Assembly: GCA_944329505.1 (NCBI GenBank)
Contig: CALVIJ010000011.1
Location: forward strand, 1-16,505
Reading direction: 5' to 3'
Origin: an uncultured Bacilli bacterium
GTDB lineage: Bacteria; Bacillota_I; Bacilli_A; RF39; UBA660
DNA: 16,505 nucleotides
The position numbers and the translations under genes were made by a program. The notes under the pieces were generated by a model, which was given only the letters and a program-made list of their open reading frames with translations, had not been told where the DNA came from and did not search any database. The first letter of the stretch is position 1, and each line of letters begins with the position of its first letter. Shown here piece by piece: positions 8,147 through 14,137 of the stretch.

Positions 8147-8802
8147 TTATTAGCTCCAGTCCAATCCTCAAATGGTAGCATATGTTTATAATCATCATAT
8201 ATTCCGTCATATACCTTTACCATATTATTTATTTTTTGTTTAATTAACTTGCCATCTAAAGTTGTTTCTTTATCTAATTTATCAAGTTCTTTTTCATCAT
8301 AATATTTACCAAAATAAGTAAGATTATTCACACTAAGTTCACTTACAATTTCGCTTATTTGTTTGTGCTGATAATTATCGTATTCACCATCTGGATTATG
8401 TGTAATAACTTCATTCCAATTTTTATAATTCAATATAGTTTTAATCTGCTTTTTTATTTTTTTATAATTACCTTTTAAATAAAGTTTATCTGAATATCCC
8501 ATCATAACTACTGGATCTCCACTATATTGTGTTGCCGTCAAAAAATCAGAAGTTTTATCCTTGTCATATCCACAAGAAACACATACAACTAAATAATTAT
8601 CAGAAAGAAGATGAACGCCACCCCATACACTTTCATCACCAGGATGACTCACTATCATTAATTTATTCACATTACTTAAATCAATATCTTCTAATTGTCC
8701 TTTAACAGGCATTAAATTAGGTTTCTTTAAAAATGCTTGCACGATAAAAACCATTAAAAATAAAACTATTAAAATCACAATAACATTTTTAAACTTCTTC
8801 AT
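8134..8802 (-). CDS. membrane-anchored PIG-L/LmbE deacetylase homologue with altered HPDDE motif
   Basis: PIG-L/LmbE enzymes are zinc-dependent N-deacetylases of GlcNAc-containing compounds. This 222-residue protein has one N-terminal membrane helix (about 7-24) and then the domain, beginning NKLMIVSHPGDESVWGG. The usual A-H-P-D-D-E reads His53-Pro-Gly55-Asp56-Glu57. The zinc-ligand positions His53 and Asp56 remain, as does the later His146 (NYQHKQ). The first Asp, the proposed general base in MshB-type enzymes, is Gly55. THNPDGEYD at 134-142 matches the family's second motif. It may therefore be inactive or use another base. GAGGGGA precedes the ATG. The gene follows the pseudouridine synthase after 14 bases and overlaps the YfhO-type gene, so it likely acts with that protein at the membrane. 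The fold assignment is good; activity is doubtful. Confidence 0.82.
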   Translation of the reverse strand: MKKFKNVIVILIVLFLMVFIVQAFLKKPNLMPVKGQLEDIDLSNVNKLMIVSHPGDESVWGGVHLLSDNYLVVCVSCGYDKDKTSDFLTATQYSGDPVVMMGYSDKLYLKGNYKKIKKQIKTILNYKNWNEVITHNPDGEYDNYQHKQISEIVSELSVNNLTYFGKYYDEKELDKLDKETTLDGKLIKQKINNMVKVYDGIYDDYKHMLPFEDWTGANKWKS

Positions 8803-8816
8803 TTTTATCCCCTCAT

Positions 8817-9470
8817 TTATACACTTTTAAATAACGTAAATGGATAACGTTCTGGAAGTGGAAGCTCAAAACTCATTACTTCCTTAGTAACTGGATGTTT
8901 AAATTCAAGTTTTGAAGCAAATAAAGCAATTTGGTCTTTCACCGCATTAGGATTATACTTCTGATCACCATATAATGGTATTTTTCTAGAAGCAAACTGC
9001 ACTCTAATTTGATGACTACGACCAGTCTTTAAACTAATTCTAACCAAAGATAAATTATTAACAAAACCAACTAAATTATAACTTAATTCAGCCTCTTTAC
9101 CATCTTCACTAACTCTAGTTATATTAGTTTTTTCATCTTTTTTCAATCTATCTTTAAATGTCCCACTTTCACTTACTTTTCCCTCTATTACCGCCATATA
9201 AATTTTCTTAAATTCATGTTTTTGAACTTGTTTAGATAACCTACTAGCCGCCTTAGAAGTTTTCGCAAACACCATAACGCCCCCAACTGGACGATCTAAT
9301 CGATGTACTAACCCTAAATAAGCATCACCAGGTTTATCATATTTTTCTATCAAATATTTTTTTAACATTGACAGTAAATCTTCATCGCCACTCTTATCTG
9401 CTTGAACAGGAACATTAATCGGTTTTTCAACGACTAATAAATGATTATCCTCATAAATAATATTAATCAT
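8817..9470 (-). CDS. RluA/RluC/RluD-type RNA pseudouridine synthase without S4 domain
   Basis: Converts uridine to pseudouridine in rRNA or tRNA. The ATG at 9470 is chosen because it overlaps the upstream stop in the common ATGATTAA arrangement and opens directly into the domain (MINIIYEDNHLLVVEKP). A start nine codons upstream would only extend into the methyltransferase gene. In the 217-residue product, HRLDRPVGGVMVFAK holds the catalytic Asp59, and GRSHQIRVQFA near 155-165 is the conserved C-terminal motif. The S4 RNA-binding domain found in RluC/RluD is absent, as in RluA-like short forms, so the target base cannot be assigned. It is the second gene of the five-gene operon, right after an RNA methyltransferase homologue, which suggests linked RNA modification. 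Confidence 0.93.
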   Translation of the reverse strand: MINIIYEDNHLLVVEKPINVPVQADKSGDEDLLSMLKKYLIEKYDKPGDAYLGLVHRLDRPVGGVMVFAKTSKAASRLSKQVQKHEFKKIYMAVIEGKVSESGTFKDRLKKDEKTNITRVSEDGKEAELSYNLVGFVNNLSLVRISLKTGRSHQIRVQFASRKIPLYGDQKYNPNAVKDQIALFASKLEFKHPVTKEVMSFELPLPERYPFTLFKSV

Positions 9471-10344
9471 TACTTTCCCATCTCCCATATATTCCACATG
9501 GTAATATCATATTATTTTTAGAAATTGGAAGTCCTACTTCTCCAGAAGATATTTTTCCATTTGGATAAAGTGGCAACATCATCATCTTAAGCATATTAGC
9601 TAAAACGATATTACTAATACCTGTTGTATAAGCATTAATAAGTAAAAATAAAGGTTCATCACTAAGTATTTTCAAACAAGCCTCTAATAAAACGGCCATA
9701 TTTTTTTCAAACTTCCAAACCTCTTTATTAGGTCCCCTACCATAACTAGGTGGATCCATAACAATACCGTCGTATTTGTGACCTCGTCTATATTCTCTTT
9801 CCACAAACTTCAAACAGTCATCCACAATAAAACGAATATTATTATCAGTCAAACCACATAAATCACGATTTTCTTTAGCCCACGCTGTCATTCCTTTAGA
9901 AGCATCAACTTGTACAACATTAGCTCCTGCTTTACTACAAGCCATAGTTGCAGCTCCTGTATATGCGAATAAATTTAAAACATTAACCTCTCTACCATTA
10001 GAAACAGCTTTTTCAATTTTATTCATCATAAAATCCCAGTTAGTAGCTTGCTCAGGAAATAATCCGGTATGCTTAAAATTAGTTGGTGTAACTTTAAAAG
10101 TTAAATCTTTATATTTAACTGTCCAAAACTCTGGCAATTTATTTTTAAACTCCCAGTATCCACCACCTTTATTAGACCTATGATAAAACCCATCAGCTTT
10201 CTTCCAATCATTATCAAAATTCATCTCCCACATAGCCTGTGGTTCGGGTCTTCTTAAAATAACATTACCCCATCGTTCTAATTTCTCACCATTACCAGCA
10301 TCTAAACACTCATAATCAGTCCATTTATCACTAATTTTCAGCAT
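9463..10344 (-). CDS. class I SAM-dependent methyltransferase (RlmI/RlmK-like, PF10672 type)
   Basis: A 293-residue predicted RNA methyltransferase using S-adenosylmethionine. The N-terminal 85 residues are family-specific (RRPEPQAMW). The Rossmann domain follows, with motif I NVLNLFAYTGAAT at 121-133, an acidic Asp147 ending the second strand (VVQVDAS), VDDC near 164-167 and motif IV DPPSYGRG at 197-204. The DPPSYGRG type of motif IV is typical of RlmI-like 23S rRNA cytosine methyltransferases, but this protein lacks their N-terminal PUA domain, so the substrate is only inferred. GGTGG precedes the ATG. It is the first gene of the operon with the pseudouridine synthase, overlapping it by 8 bases. 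An extended -10 lies about 40 bases upstream, and a promoter-plus-hairpin unit lies further up. Confidence 0.9.
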   Translation of the reverse strand: MLKISDKWTDYECLDAGNGEKLERWGNVILRRPEPQAMWEMNFDNDWKKADGFYHRSNKGGGYWEFKNKLPEFWTVKYKDLTFKVTPTNFKHTGLFPEQATNWDFMMNKIEKAVSNGREVNVLNLFAYTGAATMACSKAGANVVQVDASKGMTAWAKENRDLCGLTDNNIRFIVDDCLKFVEREYRRGHKYDGIVMDPPSYGRGPNKEVWKFEKNMAVLLEACLKILSDEPLFLLINAYTTGISNIVLANMLKMMMLPLYPNGKISSGEVGLPISKNNMILPCGIYGRWESND

Positions 10345-10383
10345 ACTATTTCACCACCAACTTTTAAAGTTTACTCACTAAAT

Positions 10384-10392
10384 AGTATACCA
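10384..10392 (-). promoter_or_regulatory. extended -10 promoter upstream of the methyltransferase operon
   Basis: The minus strand reads TGGTATACT (TGnTATAAT with one mismatch), 39 bases before the ATG at 10344. It lies downstream of the candidate small-RNA terminator, so it could transcribe the operon independently of it. Confidence 0.45.
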
Positions 10393-10422
10393 TATTCTGA
10401 CAATTTCTTAAAATTCATACAC

Positions 10423-10481
10423 AAAAAAAGTTGGAAAATTGAATTGGCTCAAACACCAGCCCCTATTGTTTCCAACCTTAT
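10423..10481 (-). ncRNA. candidate small RNA or attenuator leader, about 60 nt
   Basis: The minus strand has a good promoter (10488-10516) whose predicted start, near 10481, falls directly on a strong stem. AAGGTTGGAAA pairs with TTTCCAACTTT (11 bp with one G-U), enclosing a second stem GGCT / AGCC with an 8-base loop. A run of seven T residues follows the outer stem. That is a complete promoter-structure-terminator unit. It may be a free small RNA, or a leader that controls read-through into the methyltransferase operon 80 bases downstream. A CCAATT segment inside could pair with the 5' GGTTGG in place of the terminator arm, so a switch is conceivable. I do not recognise it as a known riboswitch or T-box. 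Confidence 0.5.
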
Positions 10482-10487
10482 ACTAAC

Positions 10488-10516
10488 ATTATATGTATAT
10501 ATCCAAAATTTAACAA
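10488..10516 (-). promoter_or_regulatory. promoter of the candidate small RNA
   Basis: Minus strand: TTGTTA (10516-10511), 17-base spacer, perfect TATAAT (10493-10488). The expected start is about seven bases on, at the foot of the hairpin. Confidence 0.65.
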
Positions 10517-10579
10517 TATAAAATCAAAAAAGAATTTTAACTTTACATAAAATTTTACAAATTAAAAAGAATTTCATTT

Positions 10580-10603
10580 TTTATATCGTATGTTTATATA
10601 TGA
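10580..10603 (+). promoter_or_regulatory. 24-base element upstream of the toxin gene (copy 2)
   Basis: Identical over 24 bases to the element upstream of the adhesin gene (4959-4982), but on the plus strand. It contains -10-like TATATA (10595-10600), with TTTCAT 17 bases upstream (10572-10577) as a possible -35. If this is the promoter, transcription starts near 10607 and the in-frame ATG at 10600 cannot be the translation start. Confidence 0.55.
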
Positions 10604-10638
10604 TAGGTAATTTTAAGAACACTGAAAGGAATGATAAT

Positions 10639-11064
10639 GTGTGTGCACTAGGAGATATAATAATAATCAAAGAATTTAAAAATGAATATGGAAAAAGAGT
10701 ATCAAAACATTCATTTGTAGTAATTAATGACGACAACAATTATATAGAAGGATTTAAATACGATTTTGTAGCCAACATGTTATGTAGTTTCCATAATCAA
10801 AAACACAAAGCAAAAAAACTAAAATACCAATCAAATCTACCAATTCAAGAACAGAAAATCAAGGGAGAAAAAATTAATAACAAGCAAGGATATATTAAAG
10901 CAGATCAATTATATTATTTCAACAAAAATAATATTGATTATAAAATTTTAGGACATATAGATGAAAAATTACTAGATGATTTAATTAAATTAATTTTACA
11001 ATTAAAAAAGAAAAATTTAATAAAAGCAATTACCACAAACATTCAAGAAAAAATACCAAATTAG
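10639..11064 (+). CDS. PemK/MazF-like toxin
   Basis: A 141-residue protein resembling PemK/MazF toxins, which are usually ribosome-independent mRNA endonucleases. GDIIIIKEF at the N-terminus matches the family's first strand, KHSFVVIND (23-31) its second, and GYIKADQLYYF (84-94) the conserved DQL block. The C-terminal helix rich in Leu/Lys (IDEKLLDDLIKLILQL) is also typical. I prefer the GTG at 10639, eight bases after AAAGGA. The in-frame ATG at 10600 has no ribosome binding site and lies inside the 24-base promoter-region element shared with the adhesin gene; it would add 13 residues. The canonical MazF Arg of the RRPALV segment is replaced by a KRVSKHS context, so catalysis is not assured. 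The gene is one of only two on the plus strand. No antitoxin precedes it; a 59-codon gene follows. Confidence 0.75.
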   Translation: MCALGDIIIIKEFKNEYGKRVSKHSFVVINDDNNYIEGFKYDFVANMLCSFHNQKHKAKKLKYQSNLPIQEQKIKGEKINNKQGYIKADQLYYFNKNNIDYKILGHIDEKLLDDLIKLILQLKKKNLIKAITTNIQEKIPN

Positions 11065-11066
11065 AA

Positions 11067-11095
11067 TTGACATTATTAAAGTAGGTTGTTACAAT
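11067..11095 (+). promoter_or_regulatory. strong near-consensus promoter for the 59-codon gene
   Basis: Perfect TTGACA (11067-11072), 17-base spacer, TACAAT (11090-11095) preceded by TGT, giving an extended -10. It begins three bases after the toxin stop codon. The start would be near 11102, leaving a leader of about 30 bases with a strong ribosome binding site. Confidence 0.8.
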
Positions 11096-11132
11096 ACTTT
11101 TAGTTACAACTATTTTAAAAAGGAGGGGTTAT

Positions 11133-11312
11133 ATGCCTAACAAAGATAATATTACTCAATTTCCAAAAAATTTCTTTTCTAATCTCAAACAATACAAACC
11201 AAAAGTCTACAAAAAAAATACTGACATACCATTTAAATGGAGTAAAAACGTTTTAAATGGAAAAAGTGAAGTAACAATTGTTGCTTTAAACAAACAAAAC
11301 AAGTTATCCTAA
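11133..11312 (+). CDS. 59-residue protein, possible antitoxin to the PemK/MazF-like toxin
   Basis: I do not recognise this protein. It begins MPNKDNITQFPKNFF, is basic (many Lys) and soluble, and ends NKQNKLS, with a short beta-like stretch GKSEVTIVAL at 43-52. Evidence that it is real: AGGAGGGG four bases before the ATG, a near-consensus promoter directly upstream, and a 14-bp terminator hairpin overlapping its stop codon. It lies 68 bases after the toxin gene. A small, strongly and separately transcribed protein next to a toxin suggests an antitoxin, but a basic antitoxin without an obvious DNA-binding motif would be unusual. Alternatives are an independent small protein or a transcript that acts as RNA. 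Confidence 0.7.
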   Translation: MPNKDNITQFPKNFFSNLKQYKPKVYKKNTDIPFKWSKNVLNGKSEVTIVALNKQNKLS

Positions 11313-11332
11313 AAGATTGGATAACTTGTTTT
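11296..11332 (+). terminator. strong terminator of the 59-codon gene
   Basis: Perfect 14-bp stem AAAACAAGTTATCC / GGATAACTTGTTTT with a 9-base loop. The stop codon TAA is at the start of the loop. The T-tract is short on the plus strand, but the stem is the strongest in the window. Confidence 0.85.
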
Positions 11333-11395
11333 AATAAATAAAATAATTTACTTTTATCATTTATATATCTTTATAATAAATTAACATTCACAAAT

Positions 11396-11426
11396 AAAAA
11401 CATTGGACATAAAATCCAATGTTTTT
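11396..11426 (-). terminator. terminator of the rplM-rpsI operon
   Basis: Perfect 12-bp stem AAAAACATTGGA / TCCAATGTTTTT with a 7-base loop, 15 bases past the rpsI stop on the minus strand, ending in five T residues. Confidence 0.88.
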
Positions 11427-11440
11427 CTTGATAAAATATA

Positions 11441-11854
11441 TTATCTCTTAGAGAATTGTGGAGCTCTACGTGCACCTTTAAGTCCAGGTTTCTTTCTTTC
11501 TTTAACTCTAGGATCACGAGTTACAAATCCAGCTCTTTTTAAAGTTTTTCTATAACTATCTTCTTTACCTTCGTTTTCTTTATCATACTCAAGTAAAGCT
11601 CTAGTAATACCTAAACGGATAGCACCAGTTTGACCAGTAAATCCACCACCGTTTACTTTAACAGTAATATCAAATGTATTTTCATTATTTGTTGCAACTA
11701 AAGGTTGCATTAAATCCATAATATTTGTTTCATATGGAAAGAAGTCTCTAACATCTCTACCATTAACTGTAATAGTTCCTTTACCAGGTACCATTTGTAC
11801 TCTAGCAATAGACGCTTTTCTACGACCAGTTCCTACAAATTTTCTTTCTGCCAT
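11441..11854 (-). CDS. rpsI: ribosomal protein S9
   Basis: Small-subunit ribosomal protein whose C-terminal tail reaches the decoding site and contacts P-site tRNA. The 137-residue product has the N-terminal GTGRRKASIARV, the central VNGGGFTGQTGAIRLGI, and the invariant C-terminus GARRAPQFSKR with the terminal Lys-Arg. Length is normal for Firmicutes S9. TAGGAGG lies seven bases before the ATG, and the gene follows rplM after 11 bases, the near-universal rplM-rpsI pair. It shares the rplM promoter and ends at a strong terminator. Confidence 0.99.
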   Translation of the reverse strand: MAERKFVGTGRRKASIARVQMVPGKGTITVNGRDVRDFFPYETNIMDLMQPLVATNNENTFDITVKVNGGGFTGQTGAIRLGITRALLEYDKENEGKEDSYRKTLKRAGFVTRDPRVKERKKPGLKGARRAPQFSKR

Positions 11855-11865
11855 TTAAATTCCTC

Positions 11866-12297
11866 CTAGTCCACTTTAAGTTCAACAGGTTGTTGAGCAC
11901 TATGTGGATGATTTCCCTCTGCATATACAAATAATTTTTTATACATTTGTCTACCTAATCTTCCTTTTGGAAGCATACCTTTAACAGCTCTTTCAATCAT
12001 TTCAACTGGATAGTTTTCAATCATTTCTTTAGCTGTTCTCTCACGTAATCCACCAGTATATCTACTGTGATTATAATACATCTTATCGTTTAATTTGTTA
12101 CCAGTAAGTACTACTTTGTTAGCATTTACAACGATAACATAATCGCCACCATCAACATGTGGAGTATAAGTAGGTTTATGTTTTCCTCTTAAAACATTTG
12201 CTACTTTAGTTGCTAAACGACCTAATGTTTGTCCCTCAGCATCCACAACATACCAAGTTCTAGTGACATCTTCTTTTCTTTGCATGTATGTTTTCAT
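11866..12297 (-). CDS. rplM: ribosomal protein L13
   Basis: Large-subunit protein that binds 23S rRNA early in assembly. The ATG at 12297 gives 143 residues, the usual length, with AAAGGA upstream; a start seven codons earlier (12318) would begin inside the leader. Family landmarks are RTWYVVDAEGQTLGRLA, LRGKHKPTYTPHVDGGDYV, the YYNHSRYTGGL block, and VKGMLPKGRLGR near the C-terminus. First gene of the rplM-rpsI operon, downstream of truA as in most Firmicutes. The leader has a conserved-looking structure (see separate entry), suggesting autogenous control. Confidence 0.99.
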   Translation of the reverse strand: MKTYMQRKEDVTRTWYVVDAEGQTLGRLATKVANVLRGKHKPTYTPHVDGGDYVIVVNANKVVLTGNKLNDKMYYNHSRYTGGLRERTAKEMIENYPVEMIERAVKGMLPKGRLGRQMYKKLFVYAEGNHPHSAQQPVELKVD

Positions 12298-12371
12298 TTT
12301 ATATTTTCCTTTCTCCATAACATTCGTAAGTTTTCCCAGGACTTACGCATGTGGGATAAATAAATGTACCA
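12298..12371 (-). promoter_or_regulatory. structured 5' leader of rplM, candidate L13 leader
   Basis: From the predicted start near 12371 to the ATG the leader RNA is about 74 nt. It contains a stem CGTAAGT / ACTTACG (12347-12341 with 12331-12325). The loop holds TGGGA, complementary to TCCCA just upstream of the stem, which would form a 5-bp pseudoknot. Position and structure fit the L13 leader family known from low-GC Gram-positives (RF00555), in which L13 probably binds its own mRNA. The family match is from context and not from a covariance search. Confidence 0.6.
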
Positions 12372-12377
12372 GTATCA

Positions 12378-12405
12378 ATTATATCAAAAAACAAGCAAAA
12401 GTCAA
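12378..12405 (-). promoter_or_regulatory. promoter of rplM-rpsI
   Basis: Minus strand: TTGACT (12405-12400), 16-base spacer, perfect TATAAT (12383-12378). Strong housekeeping type. The -35 lies in one arm of a 13-bp inverted repeat. Confidence 0.82.
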
Positions 12406-12451
12406 TAAAATTATATGTTTTTGTTTCCTTTTTCATACATTTTATTGACTT
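12399..12451 (-). repeat. 13-bp inverted repeat between truA and rplM
   Basis: AAGTCAATAAAAT (12399-12411) and ATTTTATTGACTT (12439-12451) are perfect inverted copies separated by 27 bases. In a truA transcript they would form a hairpin followed by a T-rich stretch, so this may be the truA terminator overlapping the rplM -35. It could also be an operator. Confidence 0.55.
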
Positions 12452-12506
12452 CAATTTAACAAATTTACAATCAATTGATCAACTTTCAAATATATTACCT
12501 TTTTAA

Positions 12507-13250
12507 CTAATATAATACATCTTTCAAATATAATCCCTCAGGACTTGCCGTTTTACCAGCTTTTCTTCTATCTTCAGCATTTAATATCTCAATTATGTCC
12601 TCACTCTTGCGTTTGCCCTCACCAATTTCAATTAAAGTTCCAATCATATTTCTAACTTGATAACGCATAAATCCGGTTCCCAAAAAACTTAGAGTAATCT
12701 TGTTAACATTTTTTAGTTCACGAGTTAATCTAGTTTGAACAATCGTTCTAACATAATCTTCTTTCTCTTCATCTGATTTTGTAAAAGATTTAAAATTATG
12801 TGTTCCCTCTAAATATTTTAAAGCTCTTTCCATCTCTACAACATCTAATTTCTTATTATATTGATATATATAATCTTTTTCAATTGGATTATATTCACCC
12901 ATATTAATTATATAAATATACTCTTTAGCTTTCGCATTAAACCTCGCATGAAAATCATCAGCTACAATTTCGACATTCTTAATATAAATATCCTTAGGAA
13001 GTAAGCTATTAAGTCCATCTTTTAATTTCTCTGGAGTTATATGTTTAATATCTAAATCAAAATGAGCCTTTTGATTAAAAGCATGTACTCCAGCATCCGT
13101 TCTTCCTGAAGCGTGAACACTTACCTTTTTATGTCCATTAATAGTTTTTAAAGCTTTCTCAAGTTCCCCTTGTACAGTTTTTTCTTTAGGTTGTTTTTGA
13201 TAACCTTTATATTTTGAACCGTCGTATGCAAATGTTATCAAGTATCTCAT
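12507..13250 (-). CDS. truA: tRNA pseudouridine(38-40) synthase TruA
   Basis: Makes pseudouridine at positions 38-40 of the tRNA anticodon arm. The ATG at 13250 gives 247 residues and has AGGAGG six bases upstream; a start 20 codons earlier lies in promoter-like sequence and does not match the family N-terminus (RYLITFAYDGSKYKGYQ). The catalytic Asp52 lies in ASGRTDAGVHA. FHARFNAKAKEYIYII and GTGFMRYQVRNMIGTL are also family blocks. It follows ecfA2 by 83 bases, where Firmicutes normally have ecfT. A TATAAT in that gap may be its own promoter, but no good -35 is at the right distance. Confidence 0.98.
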   Translation of the reverse strand: MRYLITFAYDGSKYKGYQKQPKEKTVQGELEKALKTINGHKKVSVHASGRTDAGVHAFNQKAHFDLDIKHITPEKLKDGLNSLLPKDIYIKNVEIVADDFHARFNAKAKEYIYIINMGEYNPIEKDYIYQYNKKLDVVEMERALKYLEGTHNFKSFTKSDEEKEDYVRTIVQTRLTRELKNVNKITLSFLGTGFMRYQVRNMIGTLIEIGEGKRKSEDIIEILNAEDRRKAGKTASPEGLYLKDVLY

Positions 13251-13333
13251 AATATTCCTCCTACTACAAATTATTATACTTTCATTTATATCGTTATTAT
13301 TGTAACACAAATAGACAATAAACGCACATTCAT

Positions 13334-14137
13334 CTATTTTACAAATCTATATATATCTTTCATTAAATCATTTAAATCATCACGATATCCTAAATTAATA
13401 CCTTTATTTTTCTTAACTAAGTCGGTAAATCTTATAATATCAGGTTTGGAAATACTAACATTATTTAAAAGCATAGTATTTGTAAATAAATCAAATTTAT
13501 CTCCCTCAAACACTGAATTACCATCTTTTAAACATATAACTTCATCCGCAAGCTCCAAAGCTATATCAGTGTCATTAGTCGCAATTATAAATGTTTTACC
13601 ATACCTTAATTTCATCATTCTAAATAATTTTATTAACTTCTTCTTACTAGAAGAATCTAAATTAGTAAATGGTTCATCCAATATCAATACTCTCGGATTA
13701 CAAGCCAAAACTATCGCAATAGCGACTTTTTTTTGTTCTCCTTTACTAATCTCAAATGGCGAACGTCTCAAATAACTATCATCAAGTCCAACCATCTTCA
13801 AAGCACTAATTATTTTTTTATCATAATTTATATTACTTATTTTTCTTTTTTTAAGTCTAAACAATATCTCTTCATAAATAGTATTACAAAAGAAATAATC
13901 CTCTGGATTTTGTCTCAAAATTTGAACACTTTTAATTTCGTCTTTAACAATATCACCACTAGTCAGGTTATCATCACCATTAATTAAAGATAATAATAAA
14001 CTTTTTCCACTACCACTTTCACCAAGAACAAAAGTAATTTTCTTCTCTTTAAACTCAAAAGATAAATTATTAATAATCCTTAGCACACCATCATCAGATA
14101 AGATATCATAACTTGCATTTTTAAGTATTATTCCCAT
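13334..14137 (-). CDS. ecfA2: ECF-transporter-type ABC ATPase in the ecfA2 position, degenerate motifs
   Basis: By synteny (ecfA1-ecfA2-truA-rplM-rpsI) this is the second ATPase of the energy-coupling factor vitamin-uptake module. It has 267 residues. Walker A GESGSGKS (39-46), the Q-loop RQNPED with Gln76, and Walker B LILDEP with catalytic Glu155 are intact. The signature, normally LSGGQ, reads ISKGEQ (130-135), with the first Gly replaced by Lys. The switch His is Asn178 (ATNDTD). The gene overlaps ecfA1 by 10 bases, so the pair is co-translated and likely forms a heterodimer. No ecfT follows. It may be a diverged EcfA2 that pairs with a T-component encoded elsewhere, or a repurposed ATPase. 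Confidence 0.85.
   Translation of the reverse strand: MGIILKNASYDILSDDGVLRIINNLSFEFKEKKITFVLGESGSGKSLLLSLINGDDNLTSGDIVKDEIKSVQILRQNPEDYFFCNTIYEEILFRLKKRKISNINYDKKIISALKMVGLDDSYLRRSPFEISKGEQKKVAIAIVLACNPRVLILDEPFTNLDSSSKKKLIKLFRMMKLRYGKTFIIATNDTDIALELADEVICLKDGNSVFEGDKFDLFTNTMLLNNVSISKPDIIRFTDLVKKNKGINLGYRDDLNDLMKDIYRFVK

Noticed and set aside
10600..10638. In-frame ATG at 10600 as the toxin start
   Set aside because: It lies inside the 24-base element shared with the adhesin promoter region and has no ribosome binding site, while GTG at 10639 has AAAGGA eight bases upstream.
10423..11064. Type III toxin-antitoxin system (ToxIN-like), with the hairpin RNA as antitoxin
   Set aside because: The RNA is on the opposite strand and contains no tandem repeats; ToxI repeats normally precede the toxin on the same strand.
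12263..12448. Plus-strand open frame across the rplM start and promoter
   Set aside because: It overlaps the rplM coding region, leader and promoter on the other strand and has no plausible ribosome binding site.
13285..13294. A third copy of the 24-base element upstream of truA
   Set aside because: Only 10 bases match (TTTATATCGT), the orientation relative to the gene is wrong, and short AT-rich matches are expected by chance.
13446..13987. Two plus-strand open frames opposite ecfA2
   Set aside because: They mirror the coding sequence of a clear ABC ATPase and lack initiation signals.
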